Source of the DNA: Acidimicrobiaceae bacterium
GTDB taxonomy: Bacteria > Actinomycetota > Acidimicrobiia > Acidimicrobiales > Salinilacustritrichaceae
Assembly (NCBI GenBank): GCA_003476595.1
Contig: DMTU01000342.1
Span: 1 to 9,574 of the forward strand
Reading direction: 5' to 3'
DNA length: 9,574 nt
Shown: piece by piece, positions 1 to 8,614 of the stretch
How the letters are laid out: each line of letters opens with the position of its first letter
Position numbering within the stretch: position 1 is the stretch's first letter
The notes under the pieces: generated by a model
What the model was told of the DNA's origin: nothing
Database searches by the model: none
The model's input: the letters and a program-made list of their open reading frames with translations, nothing else
Program-made: the position numbers and the translations under genes

Positions 1-296
1 ACAGTTCGGTCCCTATCCGCTGCAGCCGGAAGAAGCTTGAGGAAGGCTATCCCTAGTACGAGAGGACCGGGATGGACGCAGCTCTCGTGTGCCAGTTGTC
101 CTGCCAAGGGCACGGCTGGTTAGCGACCTGCGGAAAGGATAAGCGCTGAAGGCATCTAAGCGCGAAACCTGTTCCAAGATGAGGCTTCTCACTGGGTCAA
201 CCAGGTAAGGCCCGTGGTAGACCACCACGTTGATAGGCCGGATGTGTACGCACAGCAATGTGTTCAGCAGACCGGTACTAATCGGCCGAGGGCTTG
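1..296 (+). rRNA. rrl: 23S ribosomal RNA, 3' end (partial)
   Basis: These are about the last 300 nucleotides of 23S rRNA; the 5' part lies before the window. The universally conserved sarcin-ricin loop, AGTACGAGAGGACC, is at 55-68. It is the GTPase-centre contact for EF-Tu and EF-G. The block GGTACTAAT near 274-282, followed by CGGCCGAGGGCTTG, is the usual actinobacterial 3' end. I put the mature end near 296 by analogy with other actinobacterial 23S genes; it could be off by a few bases. No protein gene should be called across this stretch. Confidence 0.97.
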
Positions 297-380
297 GTTT
301 CATCCATGTTCGTGCTCGCTATGGAATGCTCGAGGAACACTCGAAGGCCGTCTGGCCTCGTGTTCTTTGACAACCAAATT
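297..380 (+). other. 23S-5S internal transcribed spacer with a hairpin
   Basis: This 84-nt spacer contains no tRNA. Its centre can fold: GAACAC (335-340) pairs with GTGTTC (360-365), and inside it AGGCC (345-349) pairs with GGCCT (354-358) around a GTCT loop. Such stems in rRNA spacers are commonly RNase III-type processing sites; that role is inferred, only the pairing is seen. Confidence 0.6.
361..372 (+). promoter_or_regulatory. boxA-like antitermination element before 5S
   Basis: TGTTCTTTGACA matches the bacterial rRNA boxA consensus TGCTCTTTAACA at 10 of 12 positions and lies just upstream of 5S. BoxA RNA binds NusB-S10 and supports antitermination and rRNA maturation. The classic positions are the leader and the 16S-23S spacer, so this location is less usual. 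It overlaps the 3' arm of the spacer hairpin, so the two structures may be mutually exclusive. Confidence 0.4.
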
Positions 381-496
<116 letters not shown>

Positions 497-501
497 TTCT
501 T

Positions 502-538
502 GAAGGGCCCCCGCATCGCGGGGGCCCTTCGCCGTTTT
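502..538 (+). terminator. Intrinsic terminator of the rRNA operon
   Basis: A perfect 13-bp GC-rich stem, GAAGGGCCCCCGC (502-514) with GCGGGGGCCCTTC (518-530), closes an ATC loop and is followed by GCCG and a short T-run (535-538). It sits 5 nt after the mature 5S end. The U-tract is short, as is usual in actinobacteria, but the stem is very strong. Confidence 0.88.
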
Positions 539-580
539 CGGCCCATGTCGCGCCCTTCGTGGTCGACGGGGGCACCCCTG

Positions 581-593
581 TACGCTCGTCCGG
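581..593 (+). promoter_or_regulatory. Candidate -10 box of a leaderless promoter for the TPR gene
   Basis: TACGCT (581-586) fits the actinobacterial TANNNT -10 pattern and is 7 nt from the ATG at 594, so transcription would begin at or next to the start codon. No Shine-Dalgarno sequence precedes that ATG, which agrees with a leaderless mRNA. I see no convincing -35 box. Confidence 0.5.
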
Positions 594-1832
594 ATGCCCT
601 CGCGCCCCGAAGACGACGATCGACCCGGCCGCCGGTCCGGGTCCGGCGACCGCCGCCCGTCCGGCCAGGGGCGTCCCCGCTCCGATCGAGCCCGCCAGGC
701 GGGCGACGACCGCAAGCCCCGCCCGGGCAGCCGGTCCCGCAGCGACGGGTCCTCGGCCGGCGGCGCCTCCCGTGGTGGAGGCCGCGGCGACGGGCGCGGG
801 CGACCGCAGCGAAGCAGCGATCCCCGGGGCGGCCCCCGCCGCGCGGGTGCCGATCGCGACCGGGCGCCGCGTCGCGACGATCGCGACGGCGAGCGTCCCG
901 AACGGGGCCCGCGCCCGCCGATCAAGGGCAAGCGGCGCACGTTCGACGTCGACTCCGCGCCCAACGCAAGGGAGCGGTCACGTCCTGCGGAGGGCGAGCA
1001 GCCCGGCAGCGAACGGTGGGTCGACGAAGGTCCCGTCCGCCGCGCCGCCGGTGATGCCGTCGAGCGAGGGAGCCGCCGGCCCGGGGCCGCGAAGTCCGGG
1101 CCCGCGAAGCGCAGCGGCGGCCGTGGCCGCGACGGTGCGCCCAAGAAGAAGGCGACCGGCGGGCGCAGCTCGCAGCGGCGGGCCGAGCGGGCGACCAAGC
1201 GCGTCGAGGGTGCGCTCGAGATCGACCGTGACCGGCTTCGGCGACGGCTGGGCCAGGCGCGGGCCGACCGCACCCTCGGTCGCATCGGCGAGGCCACCGC
1301 GGCCTACGCCGAGGATCGCTTCGAGGACGCACGCAAGGTGCTCAAGCCGATCGCCGAGCTGATCCCCGAGGAGCCCGCCGTCCGCGAGCTGTACGGCCTG
1401 TCGCTGTACCGGCTGGGGAAGTGGCGCCAGGCGACCGACGAGCTCGAGGAGTTCGCCCGGCGGTCCGGTTCCACCGAGCAGCACCCGGTCCTCGCCGACT
1501 GCTACCGCGCGCTCGGCCAGCACGAGCGCGTCCAGGAGCTGTGGGACGAGATCGGCGAGGCCTCACTGGCTGCGCCCCTCGTCGCCGAGGGCCGCATCGT
1601 CTACGCCGGCTCGCTCGCCGACCGGGGCATGATCGCCGAGGCGATCGCCGTGCTCGAGGCCGGTGCGCTCGGCGACAAGGCGCTCAAGGACCACCACCTG
1701 CGCATGCGCTACGTCCTCGGTGACCTCTACGACCGCGCCGGCGAACAGCAGTCCGCTCGCCGGTGGTTCGAGTCGGTGGCCTCGGCCGCGCCGGGGTTCT
1801 TCGACGTCCAGGACCGCCTCCGCCAGCTCTGA
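594..1832 (+). CDS. TPR-repeat protein with long Arg/Gly-rich disordered N-terminus
   Basis: The predicted protein has 412 residues and two very different halves. Residues 1-205 are low-complexity, dominated by Arg, Gly, Asp, Ser and Pro with many RG, DR and RR pairs, and look disordered and strongly basic. Residues 230-412 are alpha-helical with tetratricopeptide-like helix pairs: about 232-262, about 264-290 (containing YGLSLYRLGKWRQATDEL) and about 371-405 (containing LGDLYDRAGEQQSARRWF). TPRs usually bind proteins; basic RG-rich tails often bind RNA or nucleic acid. There is no signal peptide or membrane segment, so it is probably cytoplasmic. The ATG is chosen because a TANNNT box lies 7 nt upstream. 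The true start could be further downstream, since the N-terminal half has little to constrain it, but the reading frame carries the TPR part without interruption. It stands alone between the rRNA terminator and the SSB-like gene. The function is not known to me. Confidence 0.82.
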   Translation: MPSRPEDDDRPGRRSGSGDRRPSGQGRPRSDRARQAGDDRKPRPGSRSRSDGSSAGGASRGGGRGDGRGRPQRSSDPRGGPRRAGADRDRAPRRDDRDGERPERGPRPPIKGKRRTFDVDSAPNARERSRPAEGEQPGSERWVDEGPVRRAAGDAVERGSRRPGAAKSGPAKRSGGRGRDGAPKKKATGGRSSQRRAERATKRVEGALEIDRDRLRRRLGQARADRTLGRIGEATAAYAEDRFEDARKVLKPIAELIPEEPAVRELYGLSLYRLGKWRQATDELEEFARRSGSTEQHPVLADCYRALGQHERVQELWDEIGEASLAAPLVAEGRIVYAGSLADRGMIAEAIAVLEAGALGDKALKDHHLRMRYVLGDLYDRAGEQQSARRWFESVASAAPGFFDVQDRLRQL

Positions 1833-1927
1833 GCCCACGGGTTCCTGTCAGCGCGCCCTGCGACACTGGGATCCGGCTTCCCCCAGCACCTGCCCGTCGG
1901 CCACTCGCCGGCGGTGCTCCTGCCTGC

Positions 1928-1932
1928 GGAGG
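1928..1932 (+). promoter_or_regulatory. Ribosome binding site deciding the SSB-like start
   Basis: GGAGG lies 5 nt before the GTG at 1938. An in-frame GTG at 1914 would give 8 extra residues but has no Shine-Dalgarno sequence in front of it. The downstream GTG is therefore preferred. Confidence 0.65.
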
Positions 1933-1937
1933 CTCCC

Positions 1938-2306
1938 GTGCCCGAACCCACCACCAACGACGCCGACCTGGACCTCGCCCTCCTCGTCGGCACCCTCAGC
2001 AGCGACCCGGTCGAGCAGACCCTGCCGTCGGGCTCGGTGCTGCTGCGCTACGAGGTCACCGTGCGCGACCGCGCACCCGCCGACACCGTGCCCGTCTCCT
2101 GGGTCGACCCCCGTCGCGCGCCGCGGCTCGCCGCAGGCGACCGCGTCGTCGTGGTCGGCCGGGTCCGCCGACGCTTCTTCCGCGCCGGCGGCGCGACCCG
2201 GAGCGCGACCGAGGTGCTCGCCACGTCGGTAGCCCGGCCGCGGCGCACGGCTGCGGCGGTCGCCGCCCTCGCCGACGCCGCCGAGCGCATCGGGGGTTCT
2301 CGGTGA
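1938..2306 (+). CDS. Short single-stranded-DNA-binding (OB-fold) protein
   Basis: The protein has 122 residues. The central part, about residues 13-97, reads as an SSB-type OB fold: the strand ALLVGTLSSDP, then QTLPSGSVLLRYEVTVRD, a SWVDP segment, AAGDRVVVVGRVRRRFFRAGG (split about the GRVRRRF turn) and the closing TEVLAT strand. The pattern of glycine before a basic turn and RRRFFR aromatic/basic residues is typical of actinobacterial SSB-like proteins. It is shorter than canonical SSB (about 160-180 residues) and ends in an Ala/Arg-rich helix and GGSR. It has no Gly/Pro linker and no acidic DDDIPF-type tip, so it is unlikely to recruit the usual SSB partner proteins. It is probably an accessory paralogue and not the essential replication SSB; that is inference. 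It lies 105 bp after the TPR gene, with no clear promoter that I can defend. Confidence 0.75.
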   Translation: MPEPTTNDADLDLALLVGTLSSDPVEQTLPSGSVLLRYEVTVRDRAPADTVPVSWVDPRRAPRLAAGDRVVVVGRVRRRFFRAGGATRSATEVLATSVARPRRTAAAVAALADAAERIGGSR

Positions 2307-2325
2307 GCGCGCGGTGGGGGAGAAG

Positions 2326-2355
2326 GTGAACGGTCGGACGGCCGTCGGCCAGGAT
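2326..2355 (+). promoter_or_regulatory. Candidate aldolase promoter with embedded palindrome
   Basis: GTGAAC (2326-2331) and CAGGAT (2350-2355) are weak -35 and -10 matches with an 18-bp spacer. A perfect 10-bp palindrome, GACGGCCGTC (2337-2346), lies between them, where a bound repressor would block polymerase. The implied transcript would have an untranslated leader of about 65 nt, in keeping with the Shine-Dalgarno sequence before the start codon. The hexamers are poor, so this is tentative. Confidence 0.3.
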
Positions 2356-2415
2356 GGTCCGCAACGGCACCCGCACGTCGTCGCCGCCCGACCAACCCCC
2401 ACCAACCGCCCCACA

Positions 2416-2420
2416 GGGAG
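2416..2420 (+). promoter_or_regulatory. Ribosome binding site of the aldolase gene
   Basis: GGGAG lies 8 nt before the ATG at 2429. It decides against the in-frame ATG at 2354, which would add 25 Pro/Thr-rich residues that the aldolase family does not have. Confidence 0.75.
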
Positions 2421-2428
2421 AGCAACGG

Positions 2429-3313
2429 ATGAACCAGGAGCAGTTCGACAAGGTCAAGAGCCGGCAGGGCTTCATCGCCGCCCTCGACCAGAGCGGCGGC
2501 AGCAGCCCCAAGGCGCTGCGCGCCTACGGCGTCGAGGAGCACGAGTACGACGGCGACGAGGAGATGTTCGACCGCATCCACGAGATGCGCACCCGGATCA
2601 TGACGTCCCCGGCCTTCACGGGCGATCGGGTGCTCGGCGCCATCCTCTTCGAGGACACCATGGACCGCACCGTCGAGGGCAAGGACTCCGCCGACTACCT
2701 GTGGTCGGTGAAGCAGGTCGTGCCCTTCCTCAAGGTGGACAAGGGCCTCGACGACGAGGTCGACGGCGTCCAGGTCATGAAGCCGATCCCCGGCCTCGAC
2801 GACCTGCTCGAGCGGGCCGTGGCCAAGGGCGTGTTCGGGACCAAGATGCGCTCGGTCGTCAAGGAGGCCAACGCCAACGGCGTCGACGCCATCGTCGAGC
2901 AGCAGTTCGCCGTCGGCAAGCAGATCGTCGATGCCGGCCTGGTGCCGATCCTCGAGCCCGAGATCGACATCCACAGCGCGACCAAGGCCGAGGCCGAGGC
3001 CCTGCTCCGCGCCGGCATCCTGGCCCGCCTCGACCAGCTCGGCGACGACATCGTGATGCTCAAGCTCACGCTCCCCGAGGAGGACGGCTTCTACCAGCCC
3101 CTCGTCGACCACCCGAACGTGCTGGCCGTGGTCGCCCTGTCCGGCGGGTACAGCCGCGACGATGCCAACGACCGCCTGTCGCGCAACCCCGGGGTCATCG
3201 CCAGCTTCTCCCGGGCCCTCACCGAGAGCCTCCGGGCCCAGCAGTCGGCCGAGGAGTTCGACGCCGCCCTGGACGAGGCCATCGAGAGCATCTACCGGGC
3301 GTCCATCGCCTGA
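2429..3313 (+). CDS. fda: Fructose-bisphosphate aldolase, class I
   Basis: This enzyme cleaves fructose 1,6-bisphosphate reversibly to dihydroxyacetone phosphate and glyceraldehyde 3-phosphate, in cytoplasmic glycolysis and gluconeogenesis. The 294 residues match the length of the bacterial class I aldolases typified by the Staphylococcus enzyme. Recognisable blocks in order are GFIAALDQSGGSSPKAL (residues 15-31), ILFEDTMDR, PFLKVDKGL (K102 and D104 region), GTKMRS, the PILEPEI block with E176 and E178, VMLKLTLP with the predicted Schiff-base lysine K212, ALSGGYS (238-242 phosphate-binding loop) and a C-terminal SIYRASIA. Because catalysis is through a lysine Schiff base, no metal is needed, unlike class II enzymes. 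Start chosen from the GGGAG site and family alignment from memory. It probably forms its own transcript: the gap of 122 bp upstream and 110 bp downstream leaves room for promoters on both sides. Confidence 0.95.
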   Translation: MNQEQFDKVKSRQGFIAALDQSGGSSPKALRAYGVEEHEYDGDEEMFDRIHEMRTRIMTSPAFTGDRVLGAILFEDTMDRTVEGKDSADYLWSVKQVVPFLKVDKGLDDEVDGVQVMKPIPGLDDLLERAVAKGVFGTKMRSVVKEANANGVDAIVEQQFAVGKQIVDAGLVPILEPEIDIHSATKAEAEALLRAGILARLDQLGDDIVMLKLTLPEEDGFYQPLVDHPNVLAVVALSGGYSRDDANDRLSRNPGVIASFSRALTESLRAQQSAEEFDAALDEAIESIYRASIA

Positions 3314-3322
3314 TGCGGGACC

Positions 3323-3337
3323 TCTGACCCTGTCAGA
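3323..3337 (+). repeat. Small perfect inverted repeat after the aldolase gene
   Basis: TCTGAC (3323-3328) and GTCAGA (3332-3337) form a 6-bp dyad around CCT, 10 nt after the aldolase stop codon. It has no T-run and is only 50% GC in the arms, so it is a weak terminator at best. It could equally be a regulator site for the downstream kor operon. Confidence 0.45.
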
Positions 3338-3377
3338 CCGGGACTCCGGCCTCGCGCGCAGCGTCCGCACGCAGGGC

Positions 3378-3420
3378 TAGGGTCGACTCCGTTGACAACG
3401 ACGTCATCGGAGTAGGGGGA
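3378..3420 (+). promoter_or_regulatory. Candidate korA promoter and ribosome binding site
   Basis: TAGGGT (3378-3383) is a good TANNNT -10 box and would give a leader of about 34 nt. Within that leader is the dyad TGAC-AACGAC-GTCA (3393-3406), and then GGAG (3409-3412) and AGGGGGA (3414-3420), which serve as the Shine-Dalgarno region for the GTG at 3424. A second possibility is TTGACA (3392-3397) as a -35 with TAGGGG (3413-3418), but its 15-bp spacer is short. Confidence 0.45.
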
Positions 3421-3423
3421 CAG

Positions 3424-6341
<2,918 letters not shown>

Positions 6342-6352
6342 GCGGGCACGGG

Positions 6353-6358
6353 TAGGTT
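6353..6358 (+). promoter_or_regulatory. -10 box of a leaderless promoter for the LLM oxidoreductase
   Basis: TAGGTT ends 6 nt before the ATG at 6365, in the 23-bp gap after korB. The spacing places transcription start on the ATG, and no Shine-Dalgarno sequence is present. This suggests the gene is expressed separately from korAB, although read-through is also possible given the short gap. Confidence 0.55.
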
Positions 6359-6364
6359 CCGCCC

Positions 6365-7294
6365 ATGGACCTGCGCATCTTCACCGAGCCCCAGCAGGGC
6401 GCCTCCTACGACACGCTCCTGGCCGCCGCCCGGGCCACCGAAGCCGCCGGCTTCTCGGCCTTCTTCCGGTCTGACCACTACCTCAAGATGGGCGATGCGT
6501 CCGGCCTGCCCGGCCCCACCGATGCCTGGATCACCCTCGCCGGACTGGCCCGCGAGACCGAGTCGATCCGCCTCGGCACCCTCGTCACCGCGGCCACGTT
6601 CCGGCTGCCCGGTCCACTCGCGATCAGCGTGGCCCAGGTCGACGCCATGTCCGGCGGCCGGGTCGACATCGGCATCGGCACCGGCTGGTACGACGCCGAG
6701 CACACGGCCTACGGCATCCCGTTCCCGCCGCTGAAGGAGCGCTTCGAGATCCTCGAGGAGCAGCTGGAGATCCTCACGGGGCTGTGGCGCACGCCCGTCG
6801 GGGAGACCTTCGACTTCGACGGTCGCCACCACACCGTGTCGGGCTCGCCGGCGCTGCCCAAGCCGGTCCAGGAGGGCGGGCCGCCGATCATCATCGGCGG
6901 GGGCGGCCCGAAGAAGACCCCAGCGCTCGCGGCGCGCTTCGCCAGCGAGTTCAACCTCCCCTTCGCCCCGAAGGACACCTGGGTGACCCAGCGAGGCCGG
7001 GTGCAGGACGCCTGCCGCGACATCGGTCGCGACCCCGCCGAGCTCACGTACTCGGTCGCGCTCGTGGTGTGCGTCGGCGCGGACGAACCCGAGATCGCCC
7101 GCCGGGCCGCGGCCATCGGGCGAGAGGTCGACGAGCTGCGCCAGAACGGGGTGTGCGGCACGCCCTCGGAAGCCGTGGCCCGGCTGCAGGAGTGGGCCGA
7201 GGCCGGCGCCGAGCGCGTCTACCTCCAGGTCCTCGACCTCGACGACCTCGACCACATCGAGCTGCTGGGACGCGAGGTCCGCACCGCGGTCTGA
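6365..7294 (+). CDS. LLM-class F420-dependent oxidoreductase, Rv1855c-like
   Basis: This is a luciferase-like TIM-barrel oxidoreductase of 309 residues, a normal length for the family. The N-terminus MDLRIFTEPQQGASYD, the FFRSDHYLKMGD block (33-44), LPGPTDAWITLAGLARET (about 48-65), RLGTLVTAATFRLPGPLA, then MSGGRVDIGIGTGWYDAEH (95-113) and the AYGIPFPP region are characteristic of the Rv1855c group, which is predicted to use coenzyme F420. The PPIIIGGGGPKKT block (173-185) is the usual cofactor-phosphate-binding loop. The substrate is unknown, as for most of this subgroup. No membrane segment or signal peptide is present, so it is cytoplasmic. The ATG is fixed by the leaderless -10 box. It converges with the hydrolase gene on the other strand, the two stop codons being only 4 bp apart. 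F420 rather than FMN use is inferred from family resemblance. Confidence 0.9.
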   Translation: MDLRIFTEPQQGASYDTLLAAARATEAAGFSAFFRSDHYLKMGDASGLPGPTDAWITLAGLARETESIRLGTLVTAATFRLPGPLAISVAQVDAMSGGRVDIGIGTGWYDAEHTAYGIPFPPLKERFEILEEQLEILTGLWRTPVGETFDFDGRHHTVSGSPALPKPVQEGGPPIIIGGGGPKKTPALAARFASEFNLPFAPKDTWVTQRGRVQDACRDIGRDPAELTYSVALVVCVGADEPEIARRAAAIGREVDELRQNGVCGTPSEAVARLQEWAEAGAERVYLQVLDLDDLDHIELLGREVRTAV

Positions 7295-7308
7295 CCGCTC
7301 ACAGGTGC
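7281..7308. terminator. Candidate bidirectional hairpin between convergent genes
   Basis: GCACC (7281-7285) with GGTGC (7304-7308) and GCGGT (7286-7290) with ACCGC (7294-7298) give a 10-bp stem around CTG, with TCACA bulged on one side. It covers both stop codons. There is no U-tract in either direction, so termination strength is uncertain. Confidence 0.4.
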
Positions 7309-8510
7309 TCGTCGAGGAACCCGACGACCCGTCGCTCCCACTCGTCGGGCGCGACGCCGAGTCCGTCGGTGTGGCCGGCCCCGTCCACGGTCCAGACCTC
7401 CACCCGCTCGGGCGCGCCGGCGGCGATCCAGGCCGCAGCGTGGCCCTCGTCGGCGACCTGCCCGGCGGCGATGAGCAGGACGGGCACCTCGGATGCGACG
7501 ACCGCGTCGCGCAGCACGGTGGGGCGGGGCGCGTCGGTCAGCAGGTCGGTCAGGCCGTACTGCAGCTGCTCGATCCGCTCCTGCACGGCGCCGCGCCAAC
7601 CGTGGACGTCGGAGAGCCAGTCCTTGTCGGCGGCCCGGCGAGCGGTCGCGCCCTCGGCGACCACGGCGGCGATGCGTGGGTCGGTGGCGGCGCCGATCGC
7701 CTCCTCCCCGCCCATCGAGAGCCCGAGGACGGCGATCCGGTCGTCGTCGACGTCGGGCTCGGCGACGAGGTGGTCGAGTCCGGCGTCGATGTCGGCGTCG
7801 CCCCACCAGCCGAAGTCCATCGCCCGCCCGGTGCTCTCCCCGTGCCCGCGGGCGTCCATGAGGAGCACGCCGTAGCCGTGGTCGGCGAGGACCGTCGCCT
7901 GGGCGAGCGCGCCCTCGTGGGTGGACCCCGCCCCGTGGCGGACGAGCACGGCCGCACCGTTGGTCCCCGGCACCCACCACGCGGCCAGGGTCACGCCGTC
8001 GGGTGTGGTCAGGGCCACGGGCTCGGCACCGAGCGGCGGCTCGGCTGCGGTCCGCGATGCGGTCGAGTCGGGCACGTTGACGACAGCGACGGCCGGACCC
8101 ACCACGGCCAGGGTGAGCGCCGTCACGACGAGCGCCACCAGCCAGGTGGGGATGCGGGCCAGCCGCCGGACGCCTGCGGTCGCGGCTGCGGTGCCGAAGA
8201 CGATGAGCCCCGCACCGCCCAGCAAGACCCCGGCCGCACCGATGCCGCGGACGCTGACCGGGGCCTCGAACAGGTGCGGGACGAAGCCGACCCCGATCGC
8301 GAGCGCGACCGCTCCGACGAGGGCCGCGACGGCTGCCATCCCGCGCCCGCCGCGCTGGACGCCGACGAACACGCCGGCGCCGATCCCGAGGACGAGCGCG
8401 ACCCGCAGCGTCCCGCCCGACGCGCTGGCCCCCGCGGCCAGCAGCACCGCCGACGAGAGCGCCGCGACCGCCGCGGCGAGCTGGATGCGGCCCCCGCGAT
8501 CGAACGTCAC
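7299..8510 (-). CDS. Membrane-anchored alpha/beta hydrolase
   Basis: The 403-residue product starts with GTG and has two parts. Residues 1-146 carry about five hydrophobic helices (roughly 9-30, 35-52, 58-78, 88-113, 120-146). Residues 160-403 form an alpha/beta-hydrolase domain: VRHGAGSTHEG (190-200, oxyanion region), MDARGHGESTG (218-228), the nucleophile elbow GLSMGG with S265, an acid candidate D354 or E355 in AAGQVADEGH, and the catalytic histidine H380 in DGAGHTDG. Because the N-terminal helices lie before the domain, the hydrolase domain is probably tethered at the membrane; an odd number of helices would place it outside if the N-terminus is inside, but the topology is not certain. 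The substrate is unknown; relatives include esterases, peptidases and acyltransferases. No Shine-Dalgarno sequence precedes the GTG. The hexamer GATGCT six bases upstream on the minus strand could be a leaderless -10 box. Confidence 0.82.
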   Translation of the reverse strand: MTFDRGGRIQLAAAVAALSSAVLLAAGASASGGTLRVALVLGIGAGVFVGVQRGGRGMAAVAALVGAVALAIGVGFVPHLFEAPVSVRGIGAAGVLLGGAGLIVFGTAAATAGVRRLARIPTWLVALVVTALTLAVVGPAVAVVNVPDSTASRTAAEPPLGAEPVALTTPDGVTLAAWWVPGTNGAAVLVRHGAGSTHEGALAQATVLADHGYGVLLMDARGHGESTGRAMDFGWWGDADIDAGLDHLVAEPDVDDDRIAVLGLSMGGEEAIGAATDPRIAAVVAEGATARRAADKDWLSDVHGWRGAVQERIEQLQYGLTDLLTDAPRPTVLRDAVVASEVPVLLIAAGQVADEGHAAAWIAAGAPERVEVWTVDGAGHTDGLGVAPDEWERRVVGFLDEHL

Positions 8511-8530
8511 GGGAGCAGCATCTGCGCGGT

Positions 8531-8592
8531 GGATCGGGCCGAGTAGTGCCGGTGGTCCCGTCCGGCCGGGATCTCCGCACCCGGCCCGATCC
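8531..8592. repeat. 11-bp inverted repeat in the divergent intergenic region
   Basis: GGATCGGGCCG (8531-8541) and CGGCCCGATCC (8582-8592) are perfect reverse complements separated by 40 bp, inside the 104-bp gap between the hydrolase start and the GH3 start. This could be a pair of operator half-sites or a large stem in a transcript. Which is not determined. Confidence 0.6.
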
Positions 8593-8599
8593 GGGTCAC

Positions 8600-8605
8600 T
8601 AGGTT
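8600..8605 (+). promoter_or_regulatory. -10 box of the GH3 gene, nearly leaderless
   Basis: TAGGTT, identical to the box before the LLM oxidoreductase, is 9 nt from the ATG at 8615. Start of transcription would be at or 1-3 nt before the ATG. The right arm of the inverted repeat ends 7 bp upstream of it, so a protein bound there could affect this promoter. No -35 box is evident. Confidence 0.5.
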
Positions 8606-8614
8606 GCGCGACCG

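Noticed and set aside
594..1200. Possible nucleotide repeat array in the GC-rich first half of the TPR gene
   Set aside because: I see compositional bias with scattered RG/DR codons but no fixed-length repeated unit.
2354..2428. Upstream ATG that would extend the aldolase by 25 residues
   Set aside because: No Shine-Dalgarno sequence precedes it, the extension is Pro/Thr-rich and outside the family, and a good site precedes the ATG at 2429.
2048..3370. 440-codon open frame on the minus strand opposite the SSB-like and aldolase genes
   Set aside because: It mirrors the codon periodicity of the clearly recognisable aldolase on the plus strand and shows no domain.
7305..8546. 413-codon open frame on the plus strand opposite the hydrolase
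   Set aside because: The minus-strand frame has an intact alpha/beta-hydrolase motif set and hydrophobic helices; the plus-strand product is Gly/Asp/Arg-rich without recognisable domains.
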